Counted from the stretch's first letter, positions 32,830 through 41,888 are shown. The stretch is DNA of 64,000 nucleotides from Thalassospira sp. (GCF_030690045.1 NZ_JAUYHK010000011.1:715926-779925), one strand, 5' to 3'. The notes: generated by a model from the letters alone, not told the origin. Made by a program: numbers and translations.

Positions 32830-35485
32830 GGTTAAAACAACCTGCCCCTATTGCGGTGTCGGCTGCGGTCTGATCGTCTCCCCCACCCGGGACGGCTGGG
32901 CGGTCGGGGGCGACCCCGACCACCCGGCCAACTTCGGGCGGTTATGTTCCAAGGGGGCCGCCCTGATCGATACGGTCGAGGCCGAGGCGAAAAGCGATTT
33001 TCGCCTGCTCGCCCCCAATGTTAATGGCGTTGACACCGACTGGAACACCGCCATTGACACCACTGCCAAAGGCCTGCGCGATACCATCGACCGTTACGGC
33101 CCCAAATCGGTGGCATTTTATGTGTCGGGGCAACTCCTGACCGAGGATTATTACGTCGCCAACAAGCTGATCAAGGGGTTCATCGGGTCGCCCCATATTG
33201 ATACCAATTCGCGCCTGTGCATGGCCTCCACCGTGGTCGGCCACAAACGCGCCTTTGGCGCGGATGTCGTACCGGGATGTTACGAAGACCTTGAAATCGC
33301 TGATCTGGTCATCCTGACCGGATCGAACCTTGCATGGTGCCATCCGGTTTTAAACCAGCGTTTGCGTGCCGCCCGCGCCAAAAACGGCACCAAAATCATC
33401 GTGATCGACCCGCGCAAAACTGCAAGCTGCGACATTGCCGATCTGCATCTTGCAATCAAACCCGGTTCTGATGTCGCGCTGTTTAACGGGCTTCTGGCCT
33501 GGCTGCATGATACCGGCAACACCGACCAACCCTATATCGCCCGCCATGTCAGCGGCTATGACGATGCTGTTGATGCGGCCCAAAAAGACTGCCCCGATCT
33601 GATCACAACTGCCGAAAAATGCAGCCTGGGTCTGGCGGATTTGGAAACGTTCTTTTACTGGTTTGCCCGATATGACCGCACCGTCACGGTGTTTTCACAA
33701 GGCGTCAACCAGTCCAGTCAGGGATCTGACAAGGTCAACGCCATCATCAATACCCATCTGGCAACCGGGCGGGTTGGCAAACCGGGTTCCAGCCCGTTTT
33801 CCGTCACCGGCCAGCCCAATGCGATGGGCGGGCGCGAGGTCGGTGGCCTTGCCAATCAACTGGCCGCCCATATGAACCCCAACGATCCGGTCGATGTGGA
33901 CCGTGTGCGGCGGTTCTGGGATGCACCCAATCTGCAACAGGGTGAAGGATACAAGGCCGTCGAGATGTTCCGGGCGATTGAACGCGGCGAGATCAGGGCC
34001 ATCTGGATCATGGCGACCAACCCGGCCGTCAGCCTGCCGGATTCTGACCGGGTGCGTCTTGCCCTGTCGCGTTGCCCGTTGGTGATTGTCTCGGATGTGG
34101 TGCGCGATACCGATACATTGCGCCACGCCCATATCAAATTACCGGCCAGTGGCTGGGGTGAAAAATCGGGCACCGTTACCAATTCCGAACGCCGCATCAC
34201 CCGGCAACATCCGTTTCGCGACACCCCCGGCATGGCCCGGCCCGATTGGTGGATCATGACACAGGTCGCCCGTAAAATGGGCTATGACAAGGCCTTTGCC
34301 TATCGCGATCCGTCGGCGATTTTTGCCGAACATGCCGCTCTGTCGGAATTTGAAAATGACGGATTGCGCGCCTTTGATATCGGCCAGTGGCGTAAGGCCC
34401 GAAAATCCGCCTATGACGCCATGCAACCGTTTCAATGGCCCGCCTCGCGCCATCATGCACCGGCTGGCGGCTCGCAACGTCTGTATGGTGATGGCCGGTT
34501 TACCACCACCAACGGGCGGGCGCGGATGCTCACCCTGTCCCACAGCGCCCCCAAAACCCTTGCCGATGCAACCTATCCGCTGATTGCCAATACCGGGCGA
34601 TATCGCGATCAATGGCACACCATGACCCGCACCGGCACCGCCGCCCGCCTTTCTGCCCATCGCCCCGAACCACTGATCGACATTCATCCCGACGATGCCG
34701 CCCGTTACAATGTTGAAGATTGCGGTTTTGCCCGGATCGAAAGCCGGTTCGGATCAAACCTGATGCGCGTACAGGTCACCGAAAACCAGCAACAGGGCAC
34801 GGTGTTCCTGCCGATCCACTGGAACGATACAGTATCAGCCGCCGGAACCATCAGCCGCCTTGTCGCCTCCGAAGTGGACCCCCATTCCGGCCAACCCGAA
34901 AGCAAACATGCCGCCATTGCCATAACCCCGTTCAAACCGGCATGGCAGGGGATTTTGTTCACCCGCGAGGCGGTCGATCTTTCCAGCCTGCCTTACTGGG
35001 TCGCCACCACCGGGCCGGGGTGCACGGTTTACGAGATTTCCGGCAAACATAACTGCCTCTTCAAATCCCTGTTGCCAGGATTGCCCGATGACGAAGTCAT
35101 TGAATATAGCGACACCAAAAAAGGTATTCACCGCCTTGCCCGCCTGCGCGATAACCGCCTGATCAGCGCCCTGTTCATCTCGCCGGACCGCCCGGTGGCC
35201 GGGCGCAACTGGATATCGTCGCTGTTTAACAATGACGATCTGGACATAACCGCGCGGGGTGGGTTGCTGGCCGGGCGGTTGCCCGAAGGCGGCAATCTGA
35301 ATGACCGGCTGATCTGTTCGTGTTTTTCCGTGGGGCTTGCCGCCATCTCCGGCGCCATTCGCCATCAGAATGCGGTTTCCACCGCCGATATTGGCCGTCT
35401 GCTTCAGGCCGGAACCGGATGTGGGTCCTGCCTGCCCGAACTCAAGGAGATTCTTGATGACGCATTACCGCGCGCCGCAGAATAA
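32819..35485 (+). CDS. nasA: Assimilatory nitrate reductase catalytic subunit (NasA)
   Basis: This 888-residue molybdopterin oxidoreductase starts with the [4Fe-4S] motif CPYCGVGCG and CSKGAAL. It continues with the bis-MGD core (LCMASTVVGHKRAFG, NPAVSLPDSDRVR, GEKSGTVTNSERRI). It ends in a BFD-like [2Fe-2S] domain (about 835-880, CSCFSVG and GTGCGSC), as in Klebsiella NasA. It reduces nitrate to nitrite. No separate NasC-type electron-transfer flavoprotein is present in the operon, so electrons may come from NirB or from a donor encoded elsewhere. The start overlaps nirD and the end overlaps cysG by 29 bases. Confidence 0.94.
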   Translation: MKGEVKTTCPYCGVGCGLIVSPTRDGWAVGGDPDHPANFGRLCSKGAALIDTVEAEAKSDFRLLAPNVNGVDTDWNTAIDTTAKGLRDTIDRYGPKSVAFYVSGQLLTEDYYVANKLIKGFIGSPHIDTNSRLCMASTVVGHKRAFGADVVPGCYEDLEIADLVILTGSNLAWCHPVLNQRLRAARAKNGTKIIVIDPRKTASCDIADLHLAIKPGSDVALFNGLLAWLHDTGNTDQPYIARHVSGYDDAVDAAQKDCPDLITTAEKCSLGLADLETFFYWFARYDRTVTVFSQGVNQSSQGSDKVNAIINTHLATGRVGKPGSSPFSVTGQPNAMGGREVGGLANQLAAHMNPNDPVDVDRVRRFWDAPNLQQGEGYKAVEMFRAIERGEIRAIWIMATNPAVSLPDSDRVRLALSRCPLVIVSDVVRDTDTLRHAHIKLPASGWGEKSGTVTNSERRITRQHPFRDTPGMARPDWWIMTQVARKMGYDKAFAYRDPSAIFAEHAALSEFENDGLRAFDIGQWRKARKSAYDAMQPFQWPASRHHAPAGGSQRLYGDGRFTTTNGRARMLTLSHSAPKTLADATYPLIANTGRYRDQWHTMTRTGTAARLSAHRPEPLIDIHPDDAARYNVEDCGFARIESRFGSNLMRVQVTENQQQGTVFLPIHWNDTVSAAGTISRLVASEVDPHSGQPESKHAAIAITPFKPAWQGILFTREAVDLSSLPYWVATTGPGCTVYEISGKHNCLFKSLLPGLPDDEVIEYSDTKKGIHRLARLRDNRLISALFISPDRPVAGRNWISSLFNNDDLDITARGGLLAGRLPEGGNLNDRLICSCFSVGLAAISGAIRHQNAVSTADIGRLLQAGTGCGSCLPELKEILDDALPRAAE

Positions 35486-36542
35486 GGGACAATCCCTGGA
35501 AAATTTCGCATATTTCCCGGCCTTTATCCATGTCACCGGCAAGAAAATCATCGTTCTGGGCGGCGGCGATGTCGCCGCAGGAAAATTGCGGCTATTATGT
35601 CGCAGTCAGGCCCAAATCACCGTCATTGCCGCCGAATTATGCCCCGATATCGCCGCCATGCGCGATCGGGGTGATATCCATTGGGAACCCGGCCCCTTCA
35701 TCGACACCATGTTGAATGGCGCGGTCATGATCTTTGACGGCAGTAACGATCCCCGATTGACCCGCCGGATGCGGATTGCCGCCAAAAGGCGCAATATTCC
35801 GGTCAATGTTGTCGATAAAACCGACCAGTGCGATTTCATCGTTCCGGCCATTCTGGACCGCGCCCCGGTGATGATCACAATTTCAACCGGCGGCTGCGCC
35901 CCGGCACTCGCCCGGATGCTGCGTCAACGTCTTGAAACCGCCATTCCCTCATCGGTATCGCGCCTTGCCGCCATCGCCCGAGATGCCCGCAAAATGGTCG
36001 CCGATATCCTGCCCGATAATGGGGCGCGGCAACGCTTCTGGACCCGGTTTTTCCAGACCGGCCTGAACGACAGAAACGATCATCCAAAAACCATCAACCC
36101 TGATCCCCATTTATCGATTGATCAGGCCCTGCAATCCTTTGCCCGCGATGCCGGGCCGGACCAATCCGGGCGCGTCACCCACGCAACCCTTGCCGCACGC
36201 GATCCCTATGACATGCCGCATGGGGTTGCCCGTGCCCTTGAAACCGCCGACATTGTTTTTCATGATCCGGGCATTGCCGCCGATATCCTTGCCCTTGCCC
36301 GGCGCGATGCCACCTGCATTGCCCTTGAAACAGGCCCCGATGGCCTTTTACCGGAACAGGCCCGCGAAACAATGACATTGCAGGCGGATTTCTTCGCCCG
36401 GCAAGGCAGCAATATTGTCTGTCTGTATTGCCCGCCACAGGCACAACGCCTCGATAATGTCATCGCCCTGCACGGGATCAGTTCCCCATCCCGTCTTGCC
36501 GGAATGGGGAACTACGCAATGCAACCGGCCAGAGAACTGTGA
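35457..36542 (+). CDS. cysG: Siroheme synthase (CysG-like) with a degenerate, truncated methyltransferase domain
   Basis: The N-terminal part (about 1-215) is a precorrin-2 dehydrogenase/ferrochelatase with the NAD motif GGGDVAAGK (35-43), VVDKTDQCDFIVPAI and STGGCAPALARMLRQRLE. The remaining 145 residues align only with the start of the SUMT domain (ARALETADIVFHDPGIAADILALARRDA). The GAGPGD motif at its head reads LAARDPYD here, and the rest of the usual 260-residue domain is missing. Uroporphyrinogen methylation is therefore probably done elsewhere. AAGGAG precedes the ATG. It supplies siroheme to NirB. Confidence 0.88.
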   Translation: MTHYRAPQNKGQSLENFAYFPAFIHVTGKKIIVLGGGDVAAGKLRLLCRSQAQITVIAAELCPDIAAMRDRGDIHWEPGPFIDTMLNGAVMIFDGSNDPRLTRRMRIAAKRRNIPVNVVDKTDQCDFIVPAILDRAPVMITISTGGCAPALARMLRQRLETAIPSSVSRLAAIARDARKMVADILPDNGARQRFWTRFFQTGLNDRNDHPKTINPDPHLSIDQALQSFARDAGPDQSGRVTHATLAARDPYDMPHGVARALETADIVFHDPGIAADILALARRDATCIALETGPDGLLPEQARETMTLQADFFARQGSNIVCLYCPPQAQRLDNVIALHGISSPSRLAGMGNYAMQPAREL

Positions 36543-36551
36543 CAGTTCCCC
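36480..36551 (+). repeat. Three-part inverted repeat at the end of cysG
   Basis: AGTTCCCCAT (36480-36489), ATGGGGAACT (36504-36513) and AGTTCCCC (36544-36551) allow two mutually exclusive hairpins that share the middle element. A 15-base palindrome GAACTGT-G-ACAGTTC (36534-36548) includes the stop codon. With only 12 bases before the convergent SDR gene, these probably serve as overlapping 3'-end signals. No T-run is present. Confidence 0.5.
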
Positions 36552-36554
36552 GAA

Positions 36555-37301
36555 TTACCAAGCCTGCTGTGTCGGCAAAACAAAAATCTCGGCCACATTC
36601 ACATGAGCCGGTGCCTGCAATGCAAATAACACCGTGTCGGCAATGTCGTCAGCCTTCAGGAACGTCATCTGTTCTTTCAGGCCTTCCATCTGGCTGGCAT
36701 AATTTTCGTCGGTGATCTGCTCGAACAATTCAGTCTCAACAGCACCGGGCTGGATGCAGGTTACACGGATATTGTGCTTTGGTGCCAATTCCAACCGCAA
36801 GCCTTCAGAAAAAGCAGTCATTGCATGTTTGGTTGCACAATAAACACTTAATCCCGGAAACACTTTCCGCCCGGCAATAGAAGACGTCGTGACGATATGC
36901 CCGGACGACTGGGCAATCATATAAGGCAGTACCGCCGCCGTTGTATTCAGAACGCCTTTGATATTGACATCAACCATACGGTGCCATTCGGCCGTTTTCA
37001 GCGTTTCGACATCCGAAATTGGCATCAGTCCGGCATTATTAAAAACAATGTCAACGGCACCAAACGCCTCCACCAAACCTTTGACACCAGCCTCAACTGA
37101 TGCTTCGCTGACAACATCCATTTCAATGGCAATCGCCTCGCCACCGGCACGGCGAATTTCCTGTTCAATTTCGACCAGCCGGTCCACGCGGCGGGCCGCA
37201 AGGCCAACACGGAAACCATTTGCGGCAAGCTTGACTGCTGTCGCTTTTCCGATACCGCTGGACGCACCGGTAACAAGGGCAACTTTGGATTTAAGACTCA
37301 T
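36555..37301 (-). CDS. SDR-family oxidoreductase (YdfG/serine-dehydrogenase-like)
   Basis: A classical 248-residue SDR with TGASSGIG, NNAG, catalytic serine in TTSSIAG, and YCATK as Y-x-x-x-K. The C-terminal pattern (QPGAVETELFEQITDE, and APAHVNVAEIFVLPTQQ) resembles the group of NADP-dependent 3-hydroxy-acid/serine dehydrogenases such as YdfG. ATG 37301 is preceded by AAAGGAAA. It follows an AraC regulator gene on the same strand after a 160-base gap. Substrate unknown. Confidence 0.85.
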   Translation of the reverse strand: MSLKSKVALVTGASSGIGKATAVKLAANGFRVGLAARRVDRLVEIEQEIRRAGGEAIAIEMDVVSEASVEAGVKGLVEAFGAVDIVFNNAGLMPISDVETLKTAEWHRMVDVNIKGVLNTTAAVLPYMIAQSSGHIVTTSSIAGRKVFPGLSVYCATKHAMTAFSEGLRLELAPKHNIRVTCIQPGAVETELFEQITDENYASQMEGLKEQMTFLKADDIADTVLFALQAPAHVNVAEIFVLPTQQAW

Positions 37302-37461
37302 AACTCTGTTTCCTTTCGGGATCATACAGTGCCTGACTGGCTTAATTCGCCAATTGCGCTGTATTTCTGAACAACCCGAACTTAGGGGAAACCGCCCACA
37401 CCTTCTCTCGCCCGTTTGCGCAGACTATCGGGATTTTGCTTTTTTATTGGCCGCGCATGGC

Positions 37462-38379
37462 TTAACCGCGATAATCAGACGGAGAAACACCTACTTCACG
37501 CCGGAAAATATGGGCAAAATGGCTGGGACTTGAATAACCGACTTCAAGGCCGACATTGATGATGGGCATATTTGTTTCACGCAACAATTGCCGCGCCCGC
37601 GCCATGCGCAATCCGATAAAATACTTCGACGGAGCAACCCCGGTTGATTTTTTGAACAATCGGCTAAAATGCGCCCGGCTCATATCCAAACATTTTGCCA
37701 GATCATCCAGACAGAAATCCTGCTCCAGACTTGTTTCCATATAACGACAGGCTTGCCGTAACCGGAATACAGGTAAAGCGTTCCGCTTTGGAACCGGTTC
37801 TGCCTCAATATCGGCATAGCGACGGATCAAATGCACAGCAACCCCCTGCGCAAGACCGCGTATCAACTGATCACTTGGATTATCTGTATTGGCCACCTCC
37901 ATGCGTATCAGGTCCAGAAATCCACTCAATACAGGATCACCAATCCCTGATATCTCTCGCAGGCGGAAATCTTTGGCATTTCCGTTGCCCTGTTCCCGAA
38001 AGGCCGCATCAAAAACCGGCAATCCGATATACAAATGCATAACGTCGAACGGCTCGCCCGTTGAAACATTCCAGCGCATTTCATAAGGCGTATCGGTTGT
38101 TGTCAGAAAAAAATCCCCGGTCGATATCTCGTAACTTTGCCACACTCCGTCAATATCGCGCTCTTCCACCACACCGCTTCCCGATACGACCCAGACCAGC
38201 ATCGGTTCTGCAACGGCAGGAACAATCACACTGTCTTCCATAGGATAGCGTCTGAACACCTGAACCAGAACATCCTTCCATGCCCGCTGGTGTTTCCCTG
38301 CGATCAGATTTCCCCGGATATGATGTTCAAGATTATCTGCCGAGGTACGCTCGATGATCGGTTCTCCCACAATCTCCAC
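37462..38379 (-). CDS. AraC-family transcriptional regulator
   Basis: This 305-residue protein has an N-terminal cupin-like ligand region (VWVVSGSGVVEERDIDG, YEISTGDFFLTTTDTPYEMRW). A C-terminal double helix-turn-helix follows (about 205-305: LDDLAKCLDMSRAHFSRLFKKSTGVAPSKYFIGLRMARARQLL and VGYSSPSHFAHIFRREVGVSPSDYR). The GTG at 38379 directly follows the aminotransferase stop; a second GTG three codons in is an alternative. It may control the SDR gene downstream. The effector is unknown. Confidence 0.87.
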   Translation of the reverse strand: MEIVGEPIIERTSADNLEHHIRGNLIAGKHQRAWKDVLVQVFRRYPMEDSVIVPAVAEPMLVWVVSGSGVVEERDIDGVWQSYEISTGDFFLTTTDTPYEMRWNVSTGEPFDVMHLYIGLPVFDAAFREQGNGNAKDFRLREISGIGDPVLSGFLDLIRMEVANTDNPSDQLIRGLAQGVAVHLIRRYADIEAEPVPKRNALPVFRLRQACRYMETSLEQDFCLDDLAKCLDMSRAHFSRLFKKSTGVAPSKYFIGLRMARARQLLRETNMPIINVGLEVGYSSPSHFAHIFRREVGVSPSDYRG

Positions 38380-39582
38380 CTAACTGCCTTTATGCTTCAG
38401 AAACCGCGCCAACCCGTCCATCGCCTGATGGATGCGGTCTTCGGATACCGCATAACAGGCGCGAATATACCCGGCCCCTTCCGGCCCGAATGCCTCGCCG
38501 GGGGCAAGTCCAATGCCTTCGGATACCAAAAGTTCCTTGGCAAAGGATACGGTATCATCCACCCCATCAACCCGGAAAAAGGCATAAAACGCGCCATCGC
38601 CCCCCGGCAAATGGATGCGGTTCATATCGCGCAACCGGTCCATAAGGGCGGCCCGCGCCCGGCTGTAACGCTGTCGCGACGAGGCGACAAAGCTCTCGCC
38701 ATCGCGCAAGGCAACGATCCCGGCTTTCTGGATGAACCCCGCCGGGCAGGACACATTGAATTCCATCAGTTTTTCAATCTCGCCGCCGATACTGGCCGGG
38801 GCAGTGATCCAGCCCAGCCGCCAGCCGGTCATCGCCCAGCTTTTTGAAAAACTGTTGATCACCATGATCCGGGCATCTTCATGGATGAAAGGCACAAAGG
38901 ACGGGGCGGCATCCTGCCCGTTATAAATCAGCCTTGCATACACCTCGTCCGCAATCAGCCAGATCCCGCGTTCCGCCGCAAAATCCACCAGCTTTTTCTG
39001 ATCGTCAGGCGGCATCACCCAGCCGGTTGGATTATTGGGTGAATTGATCAGGATCGCCTTGGTATCCGGCGCACAGGCCGCCTTGAATGCGTCGATATCC
39101 AGATGCCATCCCCGGCCCCCGGCACGCAATGGCACGCTTGTCACCTGTGCGCCCAAAACCTGTGGTATTGCCACAATATTGGGCCAGATCGGGGCCGTCG
39201 TCACCATGCGGTCGCCTGCCTTTAAAACCGCCTGCAAGGCAATCATGATGGCATTCAGGCCCGATACGGTGACGGTCATGTTATCGCCCGTCAATGCCGT
39301 GCCATATAACCCATTGCCATAAACCGCCAGCGCATCGCGCAAGGGTCCGATGCCGCGATTGGGTTGATAAAATGTATCGCCCGCCTCAAGGGCGACCATC
39401 GCCGCCTTGCGAATGAAATCCGGGGTGGGCTGATCCGGTTCGCCAAACCATAACGGCACAATACCGTCACGCCCCATGCCCAGATGGGCAATTTCGCGGA
39501 TCAATGACGCACCAATCGCCCGCACATCGGAACGAATCCCCTGCAACGCCCCGGAATTTTCGGAAATATCATGTGGTGTCAT
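38380..39582 (-). CDS. Class I/II PLP-dependent aminotransferase
   Basis: This 400-residue fold-type I aminotransferase has FYQPNRGIGPLRDAL, the SPNNPTGWV phosphate/cofactor region, the aspartate in ADEVYARL, and the PLP lysine in NSFSKSWAMTGWRLGW. Sequence fits the AspC-like Igamma group. The amino donor and acceptor cannot be fixed. It sits upstream of, and in contact with, an AraC regulator gene. Confidence 0.9.
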   Translation of the reverse strand: MTPHDISENSGALQGIRSDVRAIGASLIREIAHLGMGRDGIVPLWFGEPDQPTPDFIRKAAMVALEAGDTFYQPNRGIGPLRDALAVYGNGLYGTALTGDNMTVTVSGLNAIMIALQAVLKAGDRMVTTAPIWPNIVAIPQVLGAQVTSVPLRAGGRGWHLDIDAFKAACAPDTKAILINSPNNPTGWVMPPDDQKKLVDFAAERGIWLIADEVYARLIYNGQDAAPSFVPFIHEDARIMVINSFSKSWAMTGWRLGWITAPASIGGEIEKLMEFNVSCPAGFIQKAGIVALRDGESFVASSRQRYSRARAALMDRLRDMNRIHLPGGDGAFYAFFRVDGVDDTVSFAKELLVSEGIGLAPGEAFGPEGAGYIRACYAVSEDRIHQAMDGLARFLKHKGS

Positions 39583-39716
39583 ATCAGCAGCACCCCGGAA
39601 AAATCATTTCCCCAGCCAAGCCGAATTTCGCCGTTCCGTCAATCGCGCTTGCGTGATTTTGTGTGATCGCGTCTTGTGGCTATAGTCCGCACAGATTTTA
39701 GGAAACCGGAAACCCG

Positions 39717-40352
39717 ATGTTTGATTCCCGCCTGCGCCCGATCATTGATATCCCGCTGAATGCCGTTGCCCGCCGTCTGTCGGGAACCGGCATCACCCCC
39801 AATATGGTCACACTGGCAGGGTTTGTTCTGGGCCTGATGGCGGCCTTCGCCCTGTCAATCCGGATGGATCAGACCGCCCTTGTCCTGATCATCCTCAGCC
39901 GCATCATGGACGGGCTGGATGGCGCGATTGCCCGCCATACCGTGCCCCGGTCCCGCCATCCCAAGGCAAAATCACAGGAAAGCGATATTGGCGGCTATTA
40001 CGATATCGTCGCCGATTTCATCTTTTATTCCGGCATGGTTCTGGCCTTTGCCATTGGCCGCCCCGAACATGCCCTGATGGCGGCTTTTCTGATTTTCTGT
40101 TTTGTCGGCACCGGGGCCAGTTTTCTGGCCTATGCCATTGTCGCGGCCAAACACGGCATCAACCACGACAAACAGGGCCAAAAAAGTTTCTATTACCTGA
40201 CCGGCATTACCGAAGGCAGCGAAACCATCGCGGTTCTGATCGCCTTTTGCCTGTTCCCGGGCTGGTTTCCCCAGATTGCCGGGGTTTATGGGGCACTGTG
40301 CCTGATCACTACTTTTGGCCGGGTCTTGCAGGCCCGGCGCGATTTTGGCTGA
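39717..40352 (+). CDS. CDP-alcohol phosphatidyltransferase family membrane protein
   Basis: This 211-residue membrane protein has about six helices. The CDP-alcohol motif is DGAIAR, then 18 residues, then GGYYDIVAD. The canonical motif has 8-9 residues between AR and G, so this one carries an insertion (HTVPRSRHPKAKSQESDI), while all acidic catalytic residues are kept. It transfers a phosphatidyl or related group from a CDP-activated substrate. Which alcohol is used is not clear. Confidence 0.8.
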   Translation: MFDSRLRPIIDIPLNAVARRLSGTGITPNMVTLAGFVLGLMAAFALSIRMDQTALVLIILSRIMDGLDGAIARHTVPRSRHPKAKSQESDIGGYYDIVADFIFYSGMVLAFAIGRPEHALMAAFLIFCFVGTGASFLAYAIVAAKHGINHDKQGQKSFYYLTGITEGSETIAVLIAFCLFPGWFPQIAGVYGALCLITTFGRVLQARRDFG

Positions 40353-40363
40353 GAATCACAAAA

Positions 40364-40383
40364 GCCGCCGCAAATGCGACGGC
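40364..40383. terminator. Hairpin between convergent genes
   Basis: GCCGCCGC-AAAT-GCGACGGC forms an 8-base stem with one mismatch, 12 bases after the phosphatidyltransferase stop. A T-run is lacking. It may serve either converging transcript. Confidence 0.45.
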
Positions 40384-40414
40384 CCTTGTCGGCAAATCTT
40401 GCATCCGGCCCGGA

Positions 40415-40762
40415 TCAGTGATCGGATTCAGAAACGAAATTATCGCCTAGCCCCGTATCATATTCCATACCCTCGCGGGTCAGAACGATGCTGGCGGGGA
40501 AACCTTCGCGGGCCAGTCCCTTGCGGGCCAGAACAACCCACACCGCCGGATTGGCAAAGCCGCTGGCATCACGGGCGGCAACCACAAACTGCCCGACATG
40601 CACATGATCGCCATGGGCATGAGGAATACGCAACAGGGTGGCATCGCCGGTTTCGGTGTCAATACTGCCCGAATTCGGGTCTTTGGCGATGATCTGGGCA
40701 AGCACCAGCGTGCGCAATTGCAAGGCGTTGAGTTTCAGCGGATTGGCTTTTGTGACCGGCAT
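40415..40762 (-). CDS. Conserved-looking small protein of unknown function
   Basis: A 115-residue soluble protein starting MPVTKANPLKLNALQLRTL, with an AGGGA ribosome site. It has an unusual HAHGDHVHVGQ histidine cluster in the middle, which could bind metal, and the stretch FVVAARDASGFANPAVWVVLARKGLAR. No family was recognised. It lies downstream of a GIY-YIG protein on the same strand. Confidence 0.6.
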   Translation of the reverse strand: MPVTKANPLKLNALQLRTLVLAQIIAKDPNSGSIDTETGDATLLRIPHAHGDHVHVGQFVVAARDASGFANPAVWVVLARKGLAREGFPASIVLTREGMEYDTGLGDNFVSESDH

Positions 40763-40822
40763 CGGTGTGTCCCTGGAATGGAATGATTTCTGCGCCCACT
40801 TAGCCGCAAACGCCCCGATCAT

Positions 40823-41086
40823 TCAAGCGGATATTTGAATATCCATCAGCAACCGGCGCAATTTCCGGTCCCGTTTCAGATGCCATTCGCGGCTCATCGC
40901 CTCGCCGAATGTCCGGAAACGCTCGACATAAACCACTTCCCACTGCCGCCCCCGGGTTGATTTTGCCCCCTTGCCACTGTTATGCGCCCTCAATCGCGCC
41001 GCCACATCGGTGGACCAGCCGACATAGCTGCGCGGCCGGGCACTGCCTAGCTCGCGCAACACATAAACAAAGGTGGCATCCGCCAT
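40823..41086 (-). CDS. GIY-YIG domain small nuclease-like protein
   Basis: This 87-residue protein consists of a single GIY-YIG domain (YVLRELGSARPRSYVGWSTDVAARLRAHN, then KSTRGRQWEVVYVERF and AMSREWHLKRDRK) of the YhbQ/UPF0213 type. These stand-alone domains are DNA-binding nucleases of uncertain role. It starts 6 bases after the SDR gene, suggesting coupling. Confidence 0.85.
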   Translation of the reverse strand: MADATFVYVLRELGSARPRSYVGWSTDVAARLRAHNSGKGAKSTRGRQWEVVYVERFRTFGEAMSREWHLKRDRKLRRLLMDIQISA

Positions 41087-41092
41087 CGGCAA

Positions 41093-41875
41093 TCAACCCA
41101 TGGTCGAATTAAATGCCCCGCCATCCAGCAGAACATTCTGCCCGATCATGAATTTGGCGTGCTCGCTGCACATAAAGGCGCAGGTTGCACCAAAATCCAG
41201 GGCATTGCCAAAACGCCCGGCCGGGATGGCGGCCTGCGCCCGTTGGCGGGCTTCGTCAAGGGTACAGTTTTCCGTCTCGGCCTTTTTGGTCATAAGGGCC
41301 GCGATACGATCCGTATCATGCTGTCCGGGCAACAGATTGTTCATGATCACCCCATCCTTTGCAACCTGCCGGGCCGTCCCGGCAACAAACCCGGTCAAAC
41401 CGGCCCGCGCCGCATTCGACAGCCCCAGAAACGGGATCGGCGATTTGACGGAACCGGATGTGATATTGACGATCCGCCCCCATTTGCGTGAAATCATACC
41501 CGGCAAAACCGCCGTGGTCAGCAGGATCGGCGTCAACATGTTGGATTGAACGGCGGCTTCCCATTCCTTCTGACCCCAGTCGGACCACAGGCCGGGCGGC
41601 GGGCCACCGGCATTATTGACCAGAATATCCGCATCCGGTTCCGCGGCCAGAATTTTGGTGCGGCCTTCTTCGGTGGTGATGTCGCATGCCACCGTCGTCA
41701 CCCGCACACCAAAACTATCGCGGATATATTGCGCGGTTTCTTCCAGCGGCCCGGCACTCCGCGCATTCAGCGTCAGATCAACACCGGCCTCGGCCAGACG
41801 AATGGCACAACCGCGCCCCAACCCCTTGGAAGACGCACAGACGATGGCTTTTTTGCCCTTGATTCCCAAATCCAC
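41093..41875 (-). CDS. Atypical SDR-family protein (FabG-like) lacking the Y-x-x-x-K motif
   Basis: This 260-residue protein has the SDR fold: the glycine-rich loop reads CASSKGLGRG, NNAGG is kept (about 87-91), and the catalytic serine of NITSGS (S140) is present. The catalytic Tyr and Lys positions read S153 and R157 (GLSNAARAG). The same replacement is seen in a recurring SDR subgroup, so it is probably functional in another way rather than decayed. The GTG start has AGGAG eight bases upstream, next to a perfect hairpin at 41889. It follows dgoKA on the same strand. Confidence 0.8.
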   Translation of the reverse strand: MDLGIKGKKAIVCASSKGLGRGCAIRLAEAGVDLTLNARSAGPLEETAQYIRDSFGVRVTTVACDITTEEGRTKILAAEPDADILVNNAGGPPPGLWSDWGQKEWEAAVQSNMLTPILLTTAVLPGMISRKWGRIVNITSGSVKSPIPFLGLSNAARAGLTGFVAGTARQVAKDGVIMNNLLPGQHDTDRIAALMTKKAETENCTLDEARQRAQAAIPAGRFGNALDFGATCAFMCSEHAKFMIGQNVLLDGGAFNSTMG

Positions 41876-41888
41876 GGATATGACTCCT

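Noticed and set aside
36555..38379. SDR and AraC genes as a separately acquired island
   Set aside because: Their codon use seems slightly less GC-rich than their neighbours, but no repeats, mobility genes or sharp borders are visible.
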